Assembly (NCBI GenBank): GCA_964530225.1 | Contig: CAZHBA010000104.1 | Coordinates: forward strand, 1-64,000 | Direction: 5' to 3' | DNA length: 64,000 nucleotides | From: CAZHBA01 sp964530225 | GTDB lineage: Bacteria > Pseudomonadota > Alphaproteobacteria > UBA6615 | Shown here: piece after piece, positions 17,010-25,159 of the stretch | Position numbering within the stretch: position 1 is the first letter of the stretch | Layout: each line of letters starts with the position of its first letter | Made by a program: the position numbers and the translations under genes | The notes under the pieces: generated by a model | Databases searched by the model: none | What the model saw: the letters and a program-made list of their open reading frames with translations, nothing else | Told to the model about the DNA's origin: nothing

Positions 17010-17024
17010 CCCGGACGGCGTCGT

Positions 17025-17405
17025 TCAACCTTCGATGGGCGTATCACCGCGCGGCGGCAGGGGCGGGCTGTAGAGCACCAACAGTTTCAGCGGCGCCTCG
17101 CCGCTATTGACAATCAAGTGATCAACTCGGGGCGGAATTTCCACCACCGCACCGGGCCCACATGTCACCGGCGCGTCATCACCAAAGGTTACCGCCATCT
17201 CACCCTCGAGCACGTAGCAGACCTGGCTCTCGACCTCGTGGCGGTGGTACTCGGCTCTGCCGCCCGGCTCGAGGGTGCCGTGCACCAGCTCGAAGGTCCC
17301 GCAGAAATCCTTGTCAACCAGACGCCGGTTGACGGTGCCACTATGGCCGGGCGGCCCGTAGCAGCCGAAGTCGACGAGGTTTCGGATTGATGCGGCTCTG
17401 GTCAT
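17025..17405 (-). CDS. Cupin domain protein
   Basis: About 126 residues. The cupin motif 1 is PGGRAEYHRHEVESQVCYVLEG and motif 2 is GPGAVVEIPPRVDHLIVN, both with the usual metal ligands. I start at the ATG at 17405 (MTRAASIRN), with AAGG just upstream; the frame is open for 123 more codons but that part lacks family features and overlaps the FNR-box promoter region. It is divergent from the oxygenase module and could be co-regulated with it or independent. Confidence 0.75.
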   Translation of the reverse strand: MTRAASIRNLVDFGCYGPPGHSGTVNRRLVDKDFCGTFELVHGTLEPGGRAEYHRHEVESQVCYVLEGEMAVTFGDDAPVTCGPGAVVEIPPRVDHLIVNSGEAPLKLLVLYSPPLPPRGDTPIEG

Positions 17406-17474
17406 TGCCTTGAAATCCTTTCGCGGAACGTCGTCTACAGGGCGCAAATTTTTGTTCCGCTTCTGCCCCGCCGA

Positions 17475-17488
17475 TTGATCCAGGTCAA
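17475..17488 (+). promoter_or_regulatory. FNR/FixK-type box upstream of oxygenase genes
   Basis: TTGATCCAGGTCAA matches the CRP/FNR-family consensus TTGAT-N4-ATCAA except for one base in the right half. It lies about 100 bases upstream of the first 2OG oxygenase gene. An identical 14-mer occurs at 20165 in a similar sequence context. This implies control by an FNR-, FixK- or Dnr-like regulator responding to low oxygen; the regulator itself is not in the window. Confidence 0.65.
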
Positions 17489-17576
17489 GACTTAGCGACC
17501 CCAGGTACGACAATGTTTCTGCTGAGGCTGACAATGTGTTTGCCGGAGTCTGTGGCCCCGACAATTGAGGGCAGAT

Positions 17577-18194
17577 GTGATTAATTTTACTGCCATTGCT
17601 GGGGCAGAGGTGGCACGTGAGCCGTTTCAGTTTTTTGCCGCGCCCGACGTGCTGAATGAAGCAGACCTGGCTGCGGTCAGAGCAGATTTTCCCGATATCC
17701 GTAAGCCCGGTATCTTTCCGCTCTCGGTGCTTGCCTACGGGCCGGCCTTCGCCCAGCTGGTCGAAGACATCCAAAGCCAGGAAATGGCAGACGTCATGGC
17801 GCGGAAATATGGCTCCGACCTTTCAGACAAACCGTTAATGATTACAGTGCGCGGCCAGGCGCGAAAAAGGGATGGCCGCATCCATACCGATACAGAGACC
17901 AAAATCGTCACCTGCCTGCTTTATCTCAACGACACTTGGGATGATGGCGATGGCCGTCTGCGCATGCTGCGGGACCCTAACGACCTCGATGATTTTGCCG
18001 CGGAGATTCCACCGCACGGCGGCACCCTGGCCTCGTTCCTGCGCTCCGAGAATTCCTGGCATGGACACGAGCCCTTTAAGGGCGAACGGCGCTACGTGAT
18101 GTTCAATTGGATGGCCTCGGTCGCCGCCCTGAAGCGTGAACTCGGCCGCCACCGCTTCTCGGCAAGGGTCAAACAGTTCAATCCATTTACCTAG
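17577..18194 (+). CDS. 2-oxoglutarate/Fe(II)-dependent oxygenase, first of module
   Basis: About 205 residues with a double-stranded beta-helix core. The HxD iron ligands appear as RIHTDTETKIVTCLLYLN near residue 115, and the distal histidine and 2OG-binding arginine as NSWHGHEPFKGERRYVMFNW near 170. It should hydroxylate a substrate at the cost of 2OG and O2, but the target is unknown. I prefer GTG at 17577 (GAGG 5-6 bases upstream); TTG at 17565 is possible. It lies downstream of an FNR-type box and 38 bases before a second, distantly related oxygenase. Confidence 0.8.
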   Translation: MINFTAIAGAEVAREPFQFFAAPDVLNEADLAAVRADFPDIRKPGIFPLSVLAYGPAFAQLVEDIQSQEMADVMARKYGSDLSDKPLMITVRGQARKRDGRIHTDTETKIVTCLLYLNDTWDDGDGRLRMLRDPNDLDDFAAEIPPHGGTLASFLRSENSWHGHEPFKGERRYVMFNWMASVAALKRELGRHRFSARVKQFNPFT

Positions 18195-18232
18195 GAGCCG
18201 GTTGCGTAAATGCGCACACGAAGGAGACAAAT

Positions 18233-18907
18233 ATGGGTCAGTCCTTAAAGGCCGCCCCGGTTAAGCCAACATCATCGGAGCCAGTGGCCAAGTCATTCTT
18301 ATCCTGCCTGCAACGCGCGCAGCACGAGACATGGCCGTTCGACTATTGGCTCTTGGACAAACCACTCCCCGTTGGCACCTGCGACGACATTGTCGCGCTT
18401 CCTTTCCCACCGCCGGAGGGGGCGCTGTTCAATGGCAAGCGCGAAACTAACAATGCCATGCGGGTTTATTTCACGCCCGAGAACCAGGAAAAGTTCCCGG
18501 TTTGCCGCCGCGTGGTCGAAGGCTTCCAAGATCAGGTCGTAAAAAAGACTATTGAAGAAGTCACCGGCACGGACCTCTCCGACGGCCACCTGAGAATCGA
18601 ATACTGCCAGGACACAGAAGGGTTCTGGCTGGAGCCCCACACCGATATTTTCGTGAAGAAATTCACTATGCTGGTTTACCTGACCGATGATGCCAACCTG
18701 ACAAAAGCTGGCACTAACATCCTGGAAGGACCGCCGGAGCACAGATATGTCGGCTCGGCGCCTTACGCAAAAAACAAGGGTGTGATCTTCATCCCCGGCG
18801 AAAACACGTGGCACGGCGTCGGCCACCATCCGGTCGAAGGTACCCGCAGGTCGATCATCATCAACTATGTGACGCCGGATTGGCGAGATAAATGGGAACT
18901 GGCTTAA
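18233..18907 (+). CDS. 2-oxoglutarate/Fe(II)-dependent oxygenase, second of module
   Basis: A 224-residue protein with HxD as LEPHTDIFVKKFTMLVYL near residue 138 and the distal H and R as NTWHGVGHHPVEGTRRS near 197; ends with IINYVTPDWRDKW. The two oxygenases in this operon are only distantly alike, so they probably act on different substrates or positions. AAGGAGA precedes the ATG. A short fossil of a third copy of this C-terminus lies at about 21.52 kb. Confidence 0.8.
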   Translation: MGQSLKAAPVKPTSSEPVAKSFLSCLQRAQHETWPFDYWLLDKPLPVGTCDDIVALPFPPPEGALFNGKRETNNAMRVYFTPENQEKFPVCRRVVEGFQDQVVKKTIEEVTGTDLSDGHLRIEYCQDTEGFWLEPHTDIFVKKFTMLVYLTDDANLTKAGTNILEGPPEHRYVGSAPYAKNKGVIFIPGENTWHGVGHHPVEGTRRSIIINYVTPDWRDKWELA

Positions 18908-18962
18908 ATCGCTGCAGGCCGGGGAACGCGACCAACATAATTCAGCTCAAGAGTGAAATACC

Positions 18963-20168
18963 GTGCACACATTATCACCGGGAAAAGATTATGACGTGAC
19001 CATCGTCGGGGCCGGACCCGCTGGTTTGAGTTTTGCCCGATCACTGGCGACGACAGGATTGCAGATTGCGGTCGTTGAACAGTTGCCGCAGAATGTTCTT
19101 GCAGATCCGCCGGTAGACGGTCGCGAGATCGCGCTTACCCACCTGTCCGTTGAGATATTGAAGAAACTGGGCGCTTGGCCGCGCATCCCTGTCGATGCAG
19201 TTTCCAAAATCAGGGAAGCCAGGGTGGTGAACGGTAGGTCTTCTTATTTCCTGCACTTCGAGCCTGGCGGTAACCGCAAAGAAGCGCTGGGCTACATAGT
19301 ACCGAACCATCTCATTCGGAAGGCCGTCTACGAGACGCTGGATGGTTTCACTAACGTGAGCCTTATGACCGCTGTCGAGGTACAGTCGGTCAGCACTGAC
19401 CGCCACGGTGCCTCTGCACACCTATCGGATGGCCAAACACTACGAAGCGCATTGCTGGTCGCCGCCGATAGCCGGTTTTCCAAGACACGCCGAGATTTAG
19501 GGATCTCCGCAGACATGCACGATTTTGGTAGAACGGCAGTCGTGTGCCGGATGGCGCACGATAAACCACACACCGATATCGCATATGAGTGCTTCCACTA
19601 TGCCCAAACATTGGCCGTGCTACCGCTTGTCGGGGACCTCTCGTCCATCGTGATCACACTATCTACGGATATGGCCGATATTGTGATGAACATGGGCGAA
19701 GATGCCTTCAACAGCGACGTTGAACAACGTTTCGAAAGCCGTCTAGGTAGAATGAAATTGGTCGGTAGCCGCTATGCTTATCCTCTGGTGGCAGTGCATG
19801 CGAACAGATTTACCGCCCATCGATTTGCGCTAATCGGCGATGCTGCCGTAGGCATGCATCCGGTCACGGCACATGGATTCAATCTCGGTCTGCGGGGACA
19901 GGACACCCTGGCTAACGAAATCGCCACAACTCTGAGCAGACATGGCGACATTGCCTCACCAACAGTGTTGCAGCGTTACCATGCCAAACATCGGCGTGTG
20001 ACCAGACCCCTATATCTCGCAACCAACAGCATCGTGCAGCTCTACACGCGCGATGATTTGCCGGCCCGGATCGTAAGGGGCGCGGTGCTGAGACTGGGCA
20101 ATCGTATACGGCCAGTAAAACACGTAATCGTAGAGCAGCTGATGGAAACCAGGGCGCTACCGAATTGA
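18963..20168 (+). CDS. FAD-dependent monooxygenase, UbiH/UbiM-like
   Basis: A 401-residue class A flavin hydroxylase. The N-terminal dinucleotide motif is VTIVGAGPAGLSFARSL, and the second FAD motif is ALIGDAAVGMHPVTAHGFNLG near residue 293, as in the UbiH/F/I/M ubiquinone hydroxylases. Overall pattern resembles UbiM of alphaproteobacteria best, which would suggest ring hydroxylation of a ubiquinone-like precursor. GTG start with weak AGAG upstream. The stop codon overlaps the second FNR box, so the next genes can be driven separately. Confidence 0.75.
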   Translation: MHTLSPGKDYDVTIVGAGPAGLSFARSLATTGLQIAVVEQLPQNVLADPPVDGREIALTHLSVEILKKLGAWPRIPVDAVSKIREARVVNGRSSYFLHFEPGGNRKEALGYIVPNHLIRKAVYETLDGFTNVSLMTAVEVQSVSTDRHGASAHLSDGQTLRSALLVAADSRFSKTRRDLGISADMHDFGRTAVVCRMAHDKPHTDIAYECFHYAQTLAVLPLVGDLSSIVITLSTDMADIVMNMGEDAFNSDVEQRFESRLGRMKLVGSRYAYPLVAVHANRFTAHRFALIGDAAVGMHPVTAHGFNLGLRGQDTLANEIATTLSRHGDIASPTVLQRYHAKHRRVTRPLYLATNSIVQLYTRDDLPARIVRGAVLRLGNRIRPVKHVIVEQLMETRALPN

Positions 20169-20178
20169 TCCAGGTCAA
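20165..20178 (+). promoter_or_regulatory. Second FNR/FixK-type box, identical 14-mer
   Basis: The same TTGATCCAGGTCAA as at 17475. Its first four bases overlap the last codon and stop of the flavin monooxygenase gene. Downstream sequence is also conserved with the first copy: by eye 43 of 59 bases match, with box-to-TTTCTGC spacing identical (41 bases). It should drive the ferredoxin and di-iron genes. Confidence 0.65.
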
Positions 20179-20294
20179 AATATTGCGAATCTAGGTGTCG
20201 CAATCTTTCTGCCTAAACTGACAGCATGTCCGCTGGAGACCGTGACGCGACTCTTTGGGCTTTGGCTGTTGGAACAATGCGGAGGAAGCTAACA

Positions 20295-20615
20295 TTGCCC
20301 AAGGTCACGTTCGTCACGGCTGACGGTGCGCGCAACGAGGTCGTAGCCAAGAACGGGGAGACCCTGCTCAAAGCAGCCCACCACGCAAAAGTGAATGTCG
20401 AGGGCGCATGTGACGGCTCGCTGGCGTGCTCGACCTGCCACGTGCTCGTCGACGACACCCATTTCGGCACCTTGCCCGAACTACGGGAGGACGAAGCCGA
20501 CATGCTTGACCTCGCCTTCGGTCGCGGTCCAACCTCGCGGCTGGCCTGCCAGATCGTGATCACCGACAAACTCGACGGCATGGCCGCCGTCGTTCCGAAG
20601 CCGTTCGATATCTGA
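20295..20615 (+). CDS. [2Fe-2S] ferredoxin, adrenodoxin type
   Basis: About 106 residues with the cluster-binding cysteines in GACDGSLACSTCHVLV (C-x5-C-x2-C) and a fourth in RLACQIVI, the adrenodoxin/FdxB spacing. It is an electron carrier, most simply for the adjacent di-iron protein. I chose TTG at 20295 because GGAGGA lies 8 bases upstream and the product then starts at the first strand (LPKVTFVTADG); the 23 codons before it in frame have no family similarity. Confidence 0.88.
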   Translation: MPKVTFVTADGARNEVVAKNGETLLKAAHHAKVNVEGACDGSLACSTCHVLVDDTHFGTLPELREDEADMLDLAFGRGPTSRLACQIVITDKLDGMAAVVPKPFDI

Positions 20616-20654
20616 CTGCCGCATCGGAGAGCAGACAAGAGGGAGGAAAAGAAC

Positions 20655-21491
20655 ATGCCACATTGGACCGACTTCGGCGTCTGGCAGGCAGAAGATATCC
20701 ATTGGGACCGCTTCGATTCGTCGCGCGTCGACCTCGACCTCGTCAAGTTGGTCAAGGCGGCGAGCCTGGTCGAGCACAACGCGCCGGTCTACGCCAAATA
20801 CATGTGCAACGTATTCCACGATGATCCGGGTTTTGCCAAACTGGCCAGGGACTGGGCGGACGAGGAGGTCAAACACGGCAAGACGCTGGCCCGTTATGCC
20901 AAGCTCGCAGATCCCGAATTCGACTTCGACACTGCCTTCAAACGCTATACCGACGGTTTTCAGGTGCCGGTCGAAGTAAGCGAATCGGTGCGCGGTTCGC
21001 TGACTGGTGAAATCCTGGCGCGTTGCGTCGTGGAGACCGGCACCAGTTCCCACTACACGGCGATCCGACGGGTAACCAACGAGCCGGTCCTCGAGGAGCT
21101 ATGCCGCAACCTGGCGGCCGACGAATTGCGCCACTACAAGACCTTCTGGGAGTTCTCCAAACTGCTCCGCGAGAAGGAGGGCATCGGCCTCGTGAAGCGC
21201 GCCCAGGTTGTCATTAACCGGGTTGCCGAAGCCCAGGACGAGGAGCTCGCTTACGCCTTCCATACGGCCAACGAGAAGTCCGGCGGCTTCAATCACAAAC
21301 GCTCCAACGAGGCCTATGCGGGGCACCTCTACAAGCTCTATCCGCCCTATCTGGTGGAGCGCTTCGTCGCCATGCTGTTGAACGTGATCGGCCTCAAGCC
21401 ACACGGTTGGCTGAGCCAGCGAATCAGCCGGTTAGTGTACCGAAAAATGCAAAAGCGCGCGCGCCGTTTCGCCGCTGGACAACCAGCGTAG
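20655..21491 (+). CDS. Ferritin-like di-iron protein, probable oxygenase or hydroxylase
   Basis: A 278-residue helical protein with two carboxylate-bridged iron motifs: a Glu in SLVEHNAP then DEEVKHGK (E-x2-H), and a Glu in VVETGTSSHY then ADELRHYKTFWEF (E-x2-H). This is the arrangement seen in ferritin-like di-iron oxidases such as acyl-ACP desaturases, MiaE or Coq7. An adjacent ferredoxin could supply electrons. The basic tail (RKMQKRARRFAAG) suggests membrane or nucleic-acid contact. Substrate unknown. AGGGAGGAAAAG lies upstream of the ATG. Confidence 0.8.
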   Translation: MPHWTDFGVWQAEDIHWDRFDSSRVDLDLVKLVKAASLVEHNAPVYAKYMCNVFHDDPGFAKLARDWADEEVKHGKTLARYAKLADPEFDFDTAFKRYTDGFQVPVEVSESVRGSLTGEILARCVVETGTSSHYTAIRRVTNEPVLEELCRNLAADELRHYKTFWEFSKLLREKEGIGLVKRAQVVINRVAEAQDEELAYAFHTANEKSGGFNHKRSNEAYAGHLYKLYPPYLVERFVAMLLNVIGLKPHGWLSQRISRLVYRKMQKRARRFAAGQPA

Positions 21492-21517
21492 CCGGTTCGG
21501 ACGAGGTTACTTATAAG

Positions 21518-21562
21518 CCGGCTATCACCAACTATGTGACATCGGACTGGCGATCGATATTT
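21518..21562 (+). pseudogene. C-terminal fossil of a third 2OG oxygenase
   Basis: One frame reads AITNYVTSDWRSIF, matching the end of the second oxygenase (IINYVTPDWRDKW). At the DNA level 26 of 30 aligned bases agree (atc-a-c-aac-tat-gtg-ac... region against 18862-18891). No upstream part of the gene is recognisable. It sits between the di-iron gene and the tRNA-derived repeat, so an additional copy was probably deleted when the island inserted. Confidence 0.5.
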
Positions 21563-21570
21563 GCACAAAA

Positions 21571-21596
21571 ATGGTGCCGCCTGTTGGACTCGAACC
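21571..21596 (+). repeat. Direct repeat of tRNA-Thr 3' end (candidate distal att site)
   Basis: A 26-base perfect copy of 25134-25159, which is the T-arm and acceptor end of tRNA-Thr. The match stops inside the T-arm, followed by scattered matches (ACGA). The orientation is the same as in the intact tRNA. This is the pattern left by site-specific integration into a tRNA 3' end, with the distal copy being a 3' fragment. Confidence 0.8.
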
Positions 21597-22056
21597 TACG
21601 ATCCTGTTCCTACCAAAAATCACATCCGGACATAGGCATGATGTAATCCGCCGAGTTCCGGCGACGATGGTGTGAATGTAAAGATTTTCATTGCCACCAG
21701 CCACATGCTGTCGCCGTACTTCACGCTTTCCTGCTCGATCGCCACCCGATCCAACTTATCGGGTGACGCCATTGCAATCCATTTGTTGGTCGATTCGACC
21801 AAAAGATCGAAAAAACCAAAAAAACAGTCACGTTCTGTGGCCAATCCTTCTGACATGTCAGTTCCCGCCCATTTTATAATTCCCGTGAATTATTTTCTTA
21901 ATGCAGCGGGTCGTTCGCGTTCAGTACCAACTTCGATTTTGATGTCAGGCGCAGCAGCGATGGTTTCTTGGATGTGGCACCAATTAACGACGCTCCGAGC
22001 AATACGTCGCATGTTTTCAGTAATCGCATCGCTTAACGGCCGCGTTACCAGCGGTA
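21597..22056. other. Gene remnants inside the tRNA-Thr island
   Basis: No complete gene. Minus-strand frames contain two gene-like peptides: one (21620-21856) with SPDKLDRVAIEQESVKYGD and one (about 21895-22050) with ENMRRIARSVVNWCHIQET and KIEVGTERERPAALRK. I could not assign them to a family. They have no convincing start sites and may be C-terminal or internal scraps of deleted genes, consistent with the decay seen next door. Confidence 0.35.
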
Positions 22057-22857
22057 TTATCTACCAACAAAGTTGGGTCTTCGCTTTTCGATGAAGGCCT
22101 GTTGAGCCTCTTTCGCATCTTCCGTTCGGGAGATTGCCGCTGTCATATCCTGCTCGTAGCGGTAACCATCGCGCAGTGTCATGTCCTCGATAGCGTTGAG
22201 CGTTTGCTTAGCCAACTTTACGGCCAACGGGCTCTTGGACGCAATGCTCAACGCAAGCTCCATTGCGTTCGCCATCAACCTGTCGGGTACGACGCAGTCC
22301 TCGATTATCCCCAGACGATACAACTCGCGGGCCGGCACACGGTAGCCCGTCAGCACCATCCGGCGGAGTAGCGAATGCGAGAACAGACGTTTTGCGTGGC
22401 TTGCACCGCCCATGAGGCCAACATCGATCTCCGGTAAACCCAAGCTTGCAGACTCCGAAGCAACAATGACGTCGCACGAAGCCACTATTGCCAGTCCCGC
22501 GCCCAATGCGTGGCCGTTGACCGCGGCTACGACGGGCTTGGTACATTCGCGGATCGCGTGAAAGCATTCCCGGGTACGCCGCGAGTGGGCGGGCAAATCG
22601 CCCGGACCCTTGATAACGTCTTTGCGACCCTTAAGATCGGCACCAGCGCAGAACACCTTGCCCGCGCCAGTCAACACGACCGAGCGCATCGCCTCGGTCT
22701 CGGAGATCACGTCGAGTGTCCGCGTGAGTTCTTCTGATAATGTCCGACTGAGTGCATTCACCGGCGGGAAATTCATCTCCAGCAGTGCAATGCCCTCCTC
22801 GCTGACCGTCACGTTTAGTTGGGTCAAGTTCTTCAATTGGCACATGGACAGAGACAT
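22057..22857 (-). CDS. Enoyl-CoA hydratase/isomerase family protein
   Basis: A 266-residue crotonase-fold enzyme. The oxyanion-hole segments are CAGADLKGRKD near residue 68 and NGHALGAGLAIVASCDV near 114, followed by the usual SLGLPEIDVGLMGG strand-helix. The first catalytic Glu position is not obvious, so it may act as an isomerase or other crotonase rather than a true hydratase. It is in the island, with the CoA-transferase remnant on the same strand 28 bases upstream. Confidence 0.85.
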   Translation of the reverse strand: MSLSMCQLKNLTQLNVTVSEEGIALLEMNFPPVNALSRTLSEELTRTLDVISETEAMRSVVLTGAGKVFCAGADLKGRKDVIKGPGDLPAHSRRTRECFHAIRECTKPVVAAVNGHALGAGLAIVASCDVIVASESASLGLPEIDVGLMGGASHAKRLFSHSLLRRMVLTGYRVPARELYRLGIIEDCVVPDRLMANAMELALSIASKSPLAVKLAKQTLNAIEDMTLRDGYRYEQDMTAAISRTEDAKEAQQAFIEKRRPNFVGR

Positions 22858-22885
22858 CGATTCTACTCCTTAGTAAAAATACGAT

Positions 22886-23749
22886 TCATACAACGCCGCA
22901 CTCACGCAGCTGCGCCACTTCGCTGTTCCCGGTGCCGAATTCGGCAAGCACTTCACCGGTATGCTGACTCAATTCGGGTAGAGGTCGACTGGCGTTACCG
23001 TCGCTTTCGCCAAATCGGAATGGGCTCACTACCAGGGGAACTGAGCCGGCGGCCAGAAACTCGTAATTGCGCACCATCTCTCGTTGACGCACCTGTGGAT
23101 CGTTGAGCGCTTTCGGTATCGTATTAATCGGACCGGCCGGAACACCCGCTTCGATCAAGCCTACCAAACACTCAGAACGATTTCTGGTTAGTAAGGAGTG
23201 CTCAAGTATCGACTGAGGTACCTCCTGATTCCGTACGCGCGCTCCATTTGTACGAAATCGCTCGTCTGACGACAGATAGGGCATCTCAGGCACCTTACAC
23301 AAGCTTGCGAATTGCTGATCGTTGCCGACTATGAGGATAATATCGCCACCACGGCACGAGTATACTTTCTGTGGTTGAATGTTCGGGTGCGCGTTACCGG
23401 TGCGTCGTGGTGCTTTGCCGGTTAACAGCAAATTCATCGCCTGGTTGGAGAGTAAGCTGACGCCCACGTCGAACATCGCCATGTCAATATACTTGCCTTT
23501 GCCAGTGACTACTCGTGCGGCAAGAGCGGCGACAACGGCTGTGGTCGCGTATATACCAGTGACCAGATCGACAATGGGTATCCCCACCTTCATCGGACCA
23601 GCGCTAGGCTGGTCATCTCGTACGCCCGTCACACTCATGAGCCCGCACATCGCTTGAGTTAGGAAGTCGTAGGCGGGCTGCAGCGCTCGCGGGCCTACCA
23701 GGACACGACTGAGATCAAGAACCCTAATGTGCGAAAGTGGCCCTGCCAT
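22886..23749 (-). pseudogene. CaiB/BaiF CoA-transferase with large internal deletion
   Basis: The 287-residue frame starts correctly (MAGPLSHIRVLDLSRVLVGP) but then jumps to AYDFLTQAMCGLMSVTG. In the family about 100 residues, including the segment with NRNKRS and VVIENFRPG, lie between these. The catalytic Asp region (VDLVTG) and the C-terminus (PAGPINT, MV) are kept. The open frame is intact, so an in-frame deletion occurred; the CoA-binding half is gone and activity is doubtful. Frame continues upstream but that part belongs to an SDR fossil and spacer. Confidence 0.75.
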
Positions 23750-23892
23750 TCCCAACGCTCCCTCGGGCTGGATACCATCCAGCTTGTTTTTCTTTATCGT
23801 CCGGCAGTGGGTGAGAATATGTGCAGCAAACGGATTTGCTCCGTTAAGCGCACAGCAAATAATGTGGTCACACAGCATCATGATTCTCACTG

Positions 23893-23978
23893 TCACATCG
23901 CCAAACAGCCTCCGTCGACCGACGGCACGGCGCCCGTCACATAACTCAACAGGTACGAGTACCGCAGAACGACCGAAC
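23893..23978 (-). pseudogene. C-terminal fossil of a short-chain dehydrogenase
   Basis: One minus-strand frame reads LLSYVTGAVPSVDGGCLAM followed by a stop. This is the usual SDR ending (SYVTGAVLPVDGG). No other part of the SDR is visible, since the alpha/beta hydrolase gene starts the next block upstream. Another scrap of island decay. Confidence 0.6.
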
Positions 23979-24032
23979 CCGCCGGCGTGAGCCAAACTGT
24001 AGCCCCGCTATTCGATCTCGAATCACAAACCT

Positions 24033-24953
24033 TCAGCTGCGCTCCACCAGATGCTGGCGTACAAACTTAGCATTGCGCTTAGCAGCTTGGGTCTTGAAAT
24101 CGTCAGATGAATACAGCCCGATATGAGTTACCTTCTTCATCACCGAAAGTTCCTTGTTGACAGACGGTATTCGATTAAATGCTTCAACTTGCAGATCCCA
24201 AGGAGTGTGTTCGTCGCCTTCTACAATGAGCATTTGGGTCGGTGTGTTGAGGTTCCGTTTGAGATGGCTCATTACCGAATACTGCATCAGATTTTCGGCC
24301 GATTCGACCGTACTCATCCGATTGTAATTAGGAGCGTAAGACTCGCGCGCCGACGAGAAAAATTTCATCGACGGCTGGAATGGCCAGACACAAAGCTCTT
24401 TGTCGGGGTCTTCTACATTGTGCGGAATATGGCCTTCCGGCTCGCCCCGGGAACGGCGTTCCCGGTCTTCCATGATTGCCGCTTCCAGCTTCGCGAAGCG
24501 GCCCTTTCCGTAACCATGGACAAGCCGCATCGATTCATAGCCATCAATAACCGGTATCACCGACACCGCACAACGCACGCGCGGGTCTATGCCTGCGAGA
24601 ATGAGCGCGTGACCGCCCGCAAAAGATATGCCCCAAACGCCAAGACGCTCAGCGTCCACCTCCGGCAGGGTGGCTGCAAAGCTGAGTGCGTTGCGGTAGT
24701 CTTCGATCTGCATCCAAGGGTCAATATGCTGACGCTGAACGCCGTCACTATCTCCGAAGCCCCTATAATCGAAACGCAGCGTCGCACAACCCACGGCAGC
24801 CAACTCAGCCGCGTAGGTAGGCATCACGATCTCTTTGACGTAGCACCAGCCCCCCGCAACCACCAGAAGCGGGTGAGGCCCGTCGCCCTCTGGCATATTT
24901 AGAACACCAACTAACTTGATGCCCTTGCTCATAAATTCTACGTTCTTTTCCAT
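24033..24953 (-). CDS. Alpha/beta hydrolase
   Basis: A 306-residue alpha/beta-fold hydrolase. Nucleophile elbow GISFAGG near residue 113, RFDYRGFGDSDG near 60, and an EGDEHTPWD strand near 255 likely supplying the acid, with a His in THIGLY near 285. It is probably an esterase or lyase-type hydrolase of small esters; the substrate is unknown. It is the only clearly intact gene besides the crotonase in the tRNA-Thr island, and its composition looks less GC-rich than the flanks. Confidence 0.82.
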   Translation of the reverse strand: MEKNVEFMSKGIKLVGVLNMPEGDGPHPLLVVAGGWCYVKEIVMPTYAAELAAVGCATLRFDYRGFGDSDGVQRQHIDPWMQIEDYRNALSFAATLPEVDAERLGVWGISFAGGHALILAGIDPRVRCAVSVIPVIDGYESMRLVHGYGKGRFAKLEAAIMEDRERRSRGEPEGHIPHNVEDPDKELCVWPFQPSMKFFSSARESYAPNYNRMSTVESAENLMQYSVMSHLKRNLNTPTQMLIVEGDEHTPWDLQVEAFNRIPSVNKELSVMKKVTHIGLYSSDDFKTQAAKRNAKFVRQHLVERS

Positions 24954-25133
24954 TGCAGTCTCCAGCCTGAGCGCGTTAGTGGCTCTATATTATCCTTCGA
25001 CAATTAGGCATTCTGGATTTCGAGTCGCCAATAAATCACGGTTCAGAGATCATCGGTAAGCCCTTAAAAAGCCGTACTTATGTTACCCCAAAAGAAAAAA
25101 GAGCCAGCAGGTTTTCGCTAACTCTTTGAAATT

Positions 25134-25159
25134 ATGGTGCCGCCTGTTGGACTCGAACC
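25134..25159 (+). repeat. Direct repeat within tRNA-Thr 3' end (candidate proximal att site)
   Basis: Partner of the perfect 26-base repeat at 21571-21596. Here it is part of the functional tRNA: the CCA end, acceptor strand and most of the T-arm, plus one base beyond. The two copies delimit about 3.5 kb of accessory DNA. Confidence 0.8.

Noticed and set aside
17025..17774. A 249-residue protein instead of a 126-residue cupin
   Set aside because: The extra N-terminal part has no cupin or other family features and overlaps the FNR-box promoter and start of the divergent oxygenase gene.
20226..20294. Upstream ATG start (20226) for the ferredoxin
   Set aside because: No ribosome-binding site, lies in the conserved promoter segment, and adds residues foreign to ferredoxins; TTG at 20295 has GGAGGA.
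21571..21640. A second tRNA gene suggested by the T-arm-like sequence
   Set aside because: Only the 3' acceptor strand and part of the T-arm are present; no anticodon or D-arm follows, so it is a fragment.
21672..22094. 140-codon plus-strand frame in the island
   Set aside because: Overlaps the crotonase 3' end antisense and lacks motifs; the minus-strand frames here look more protein-like.
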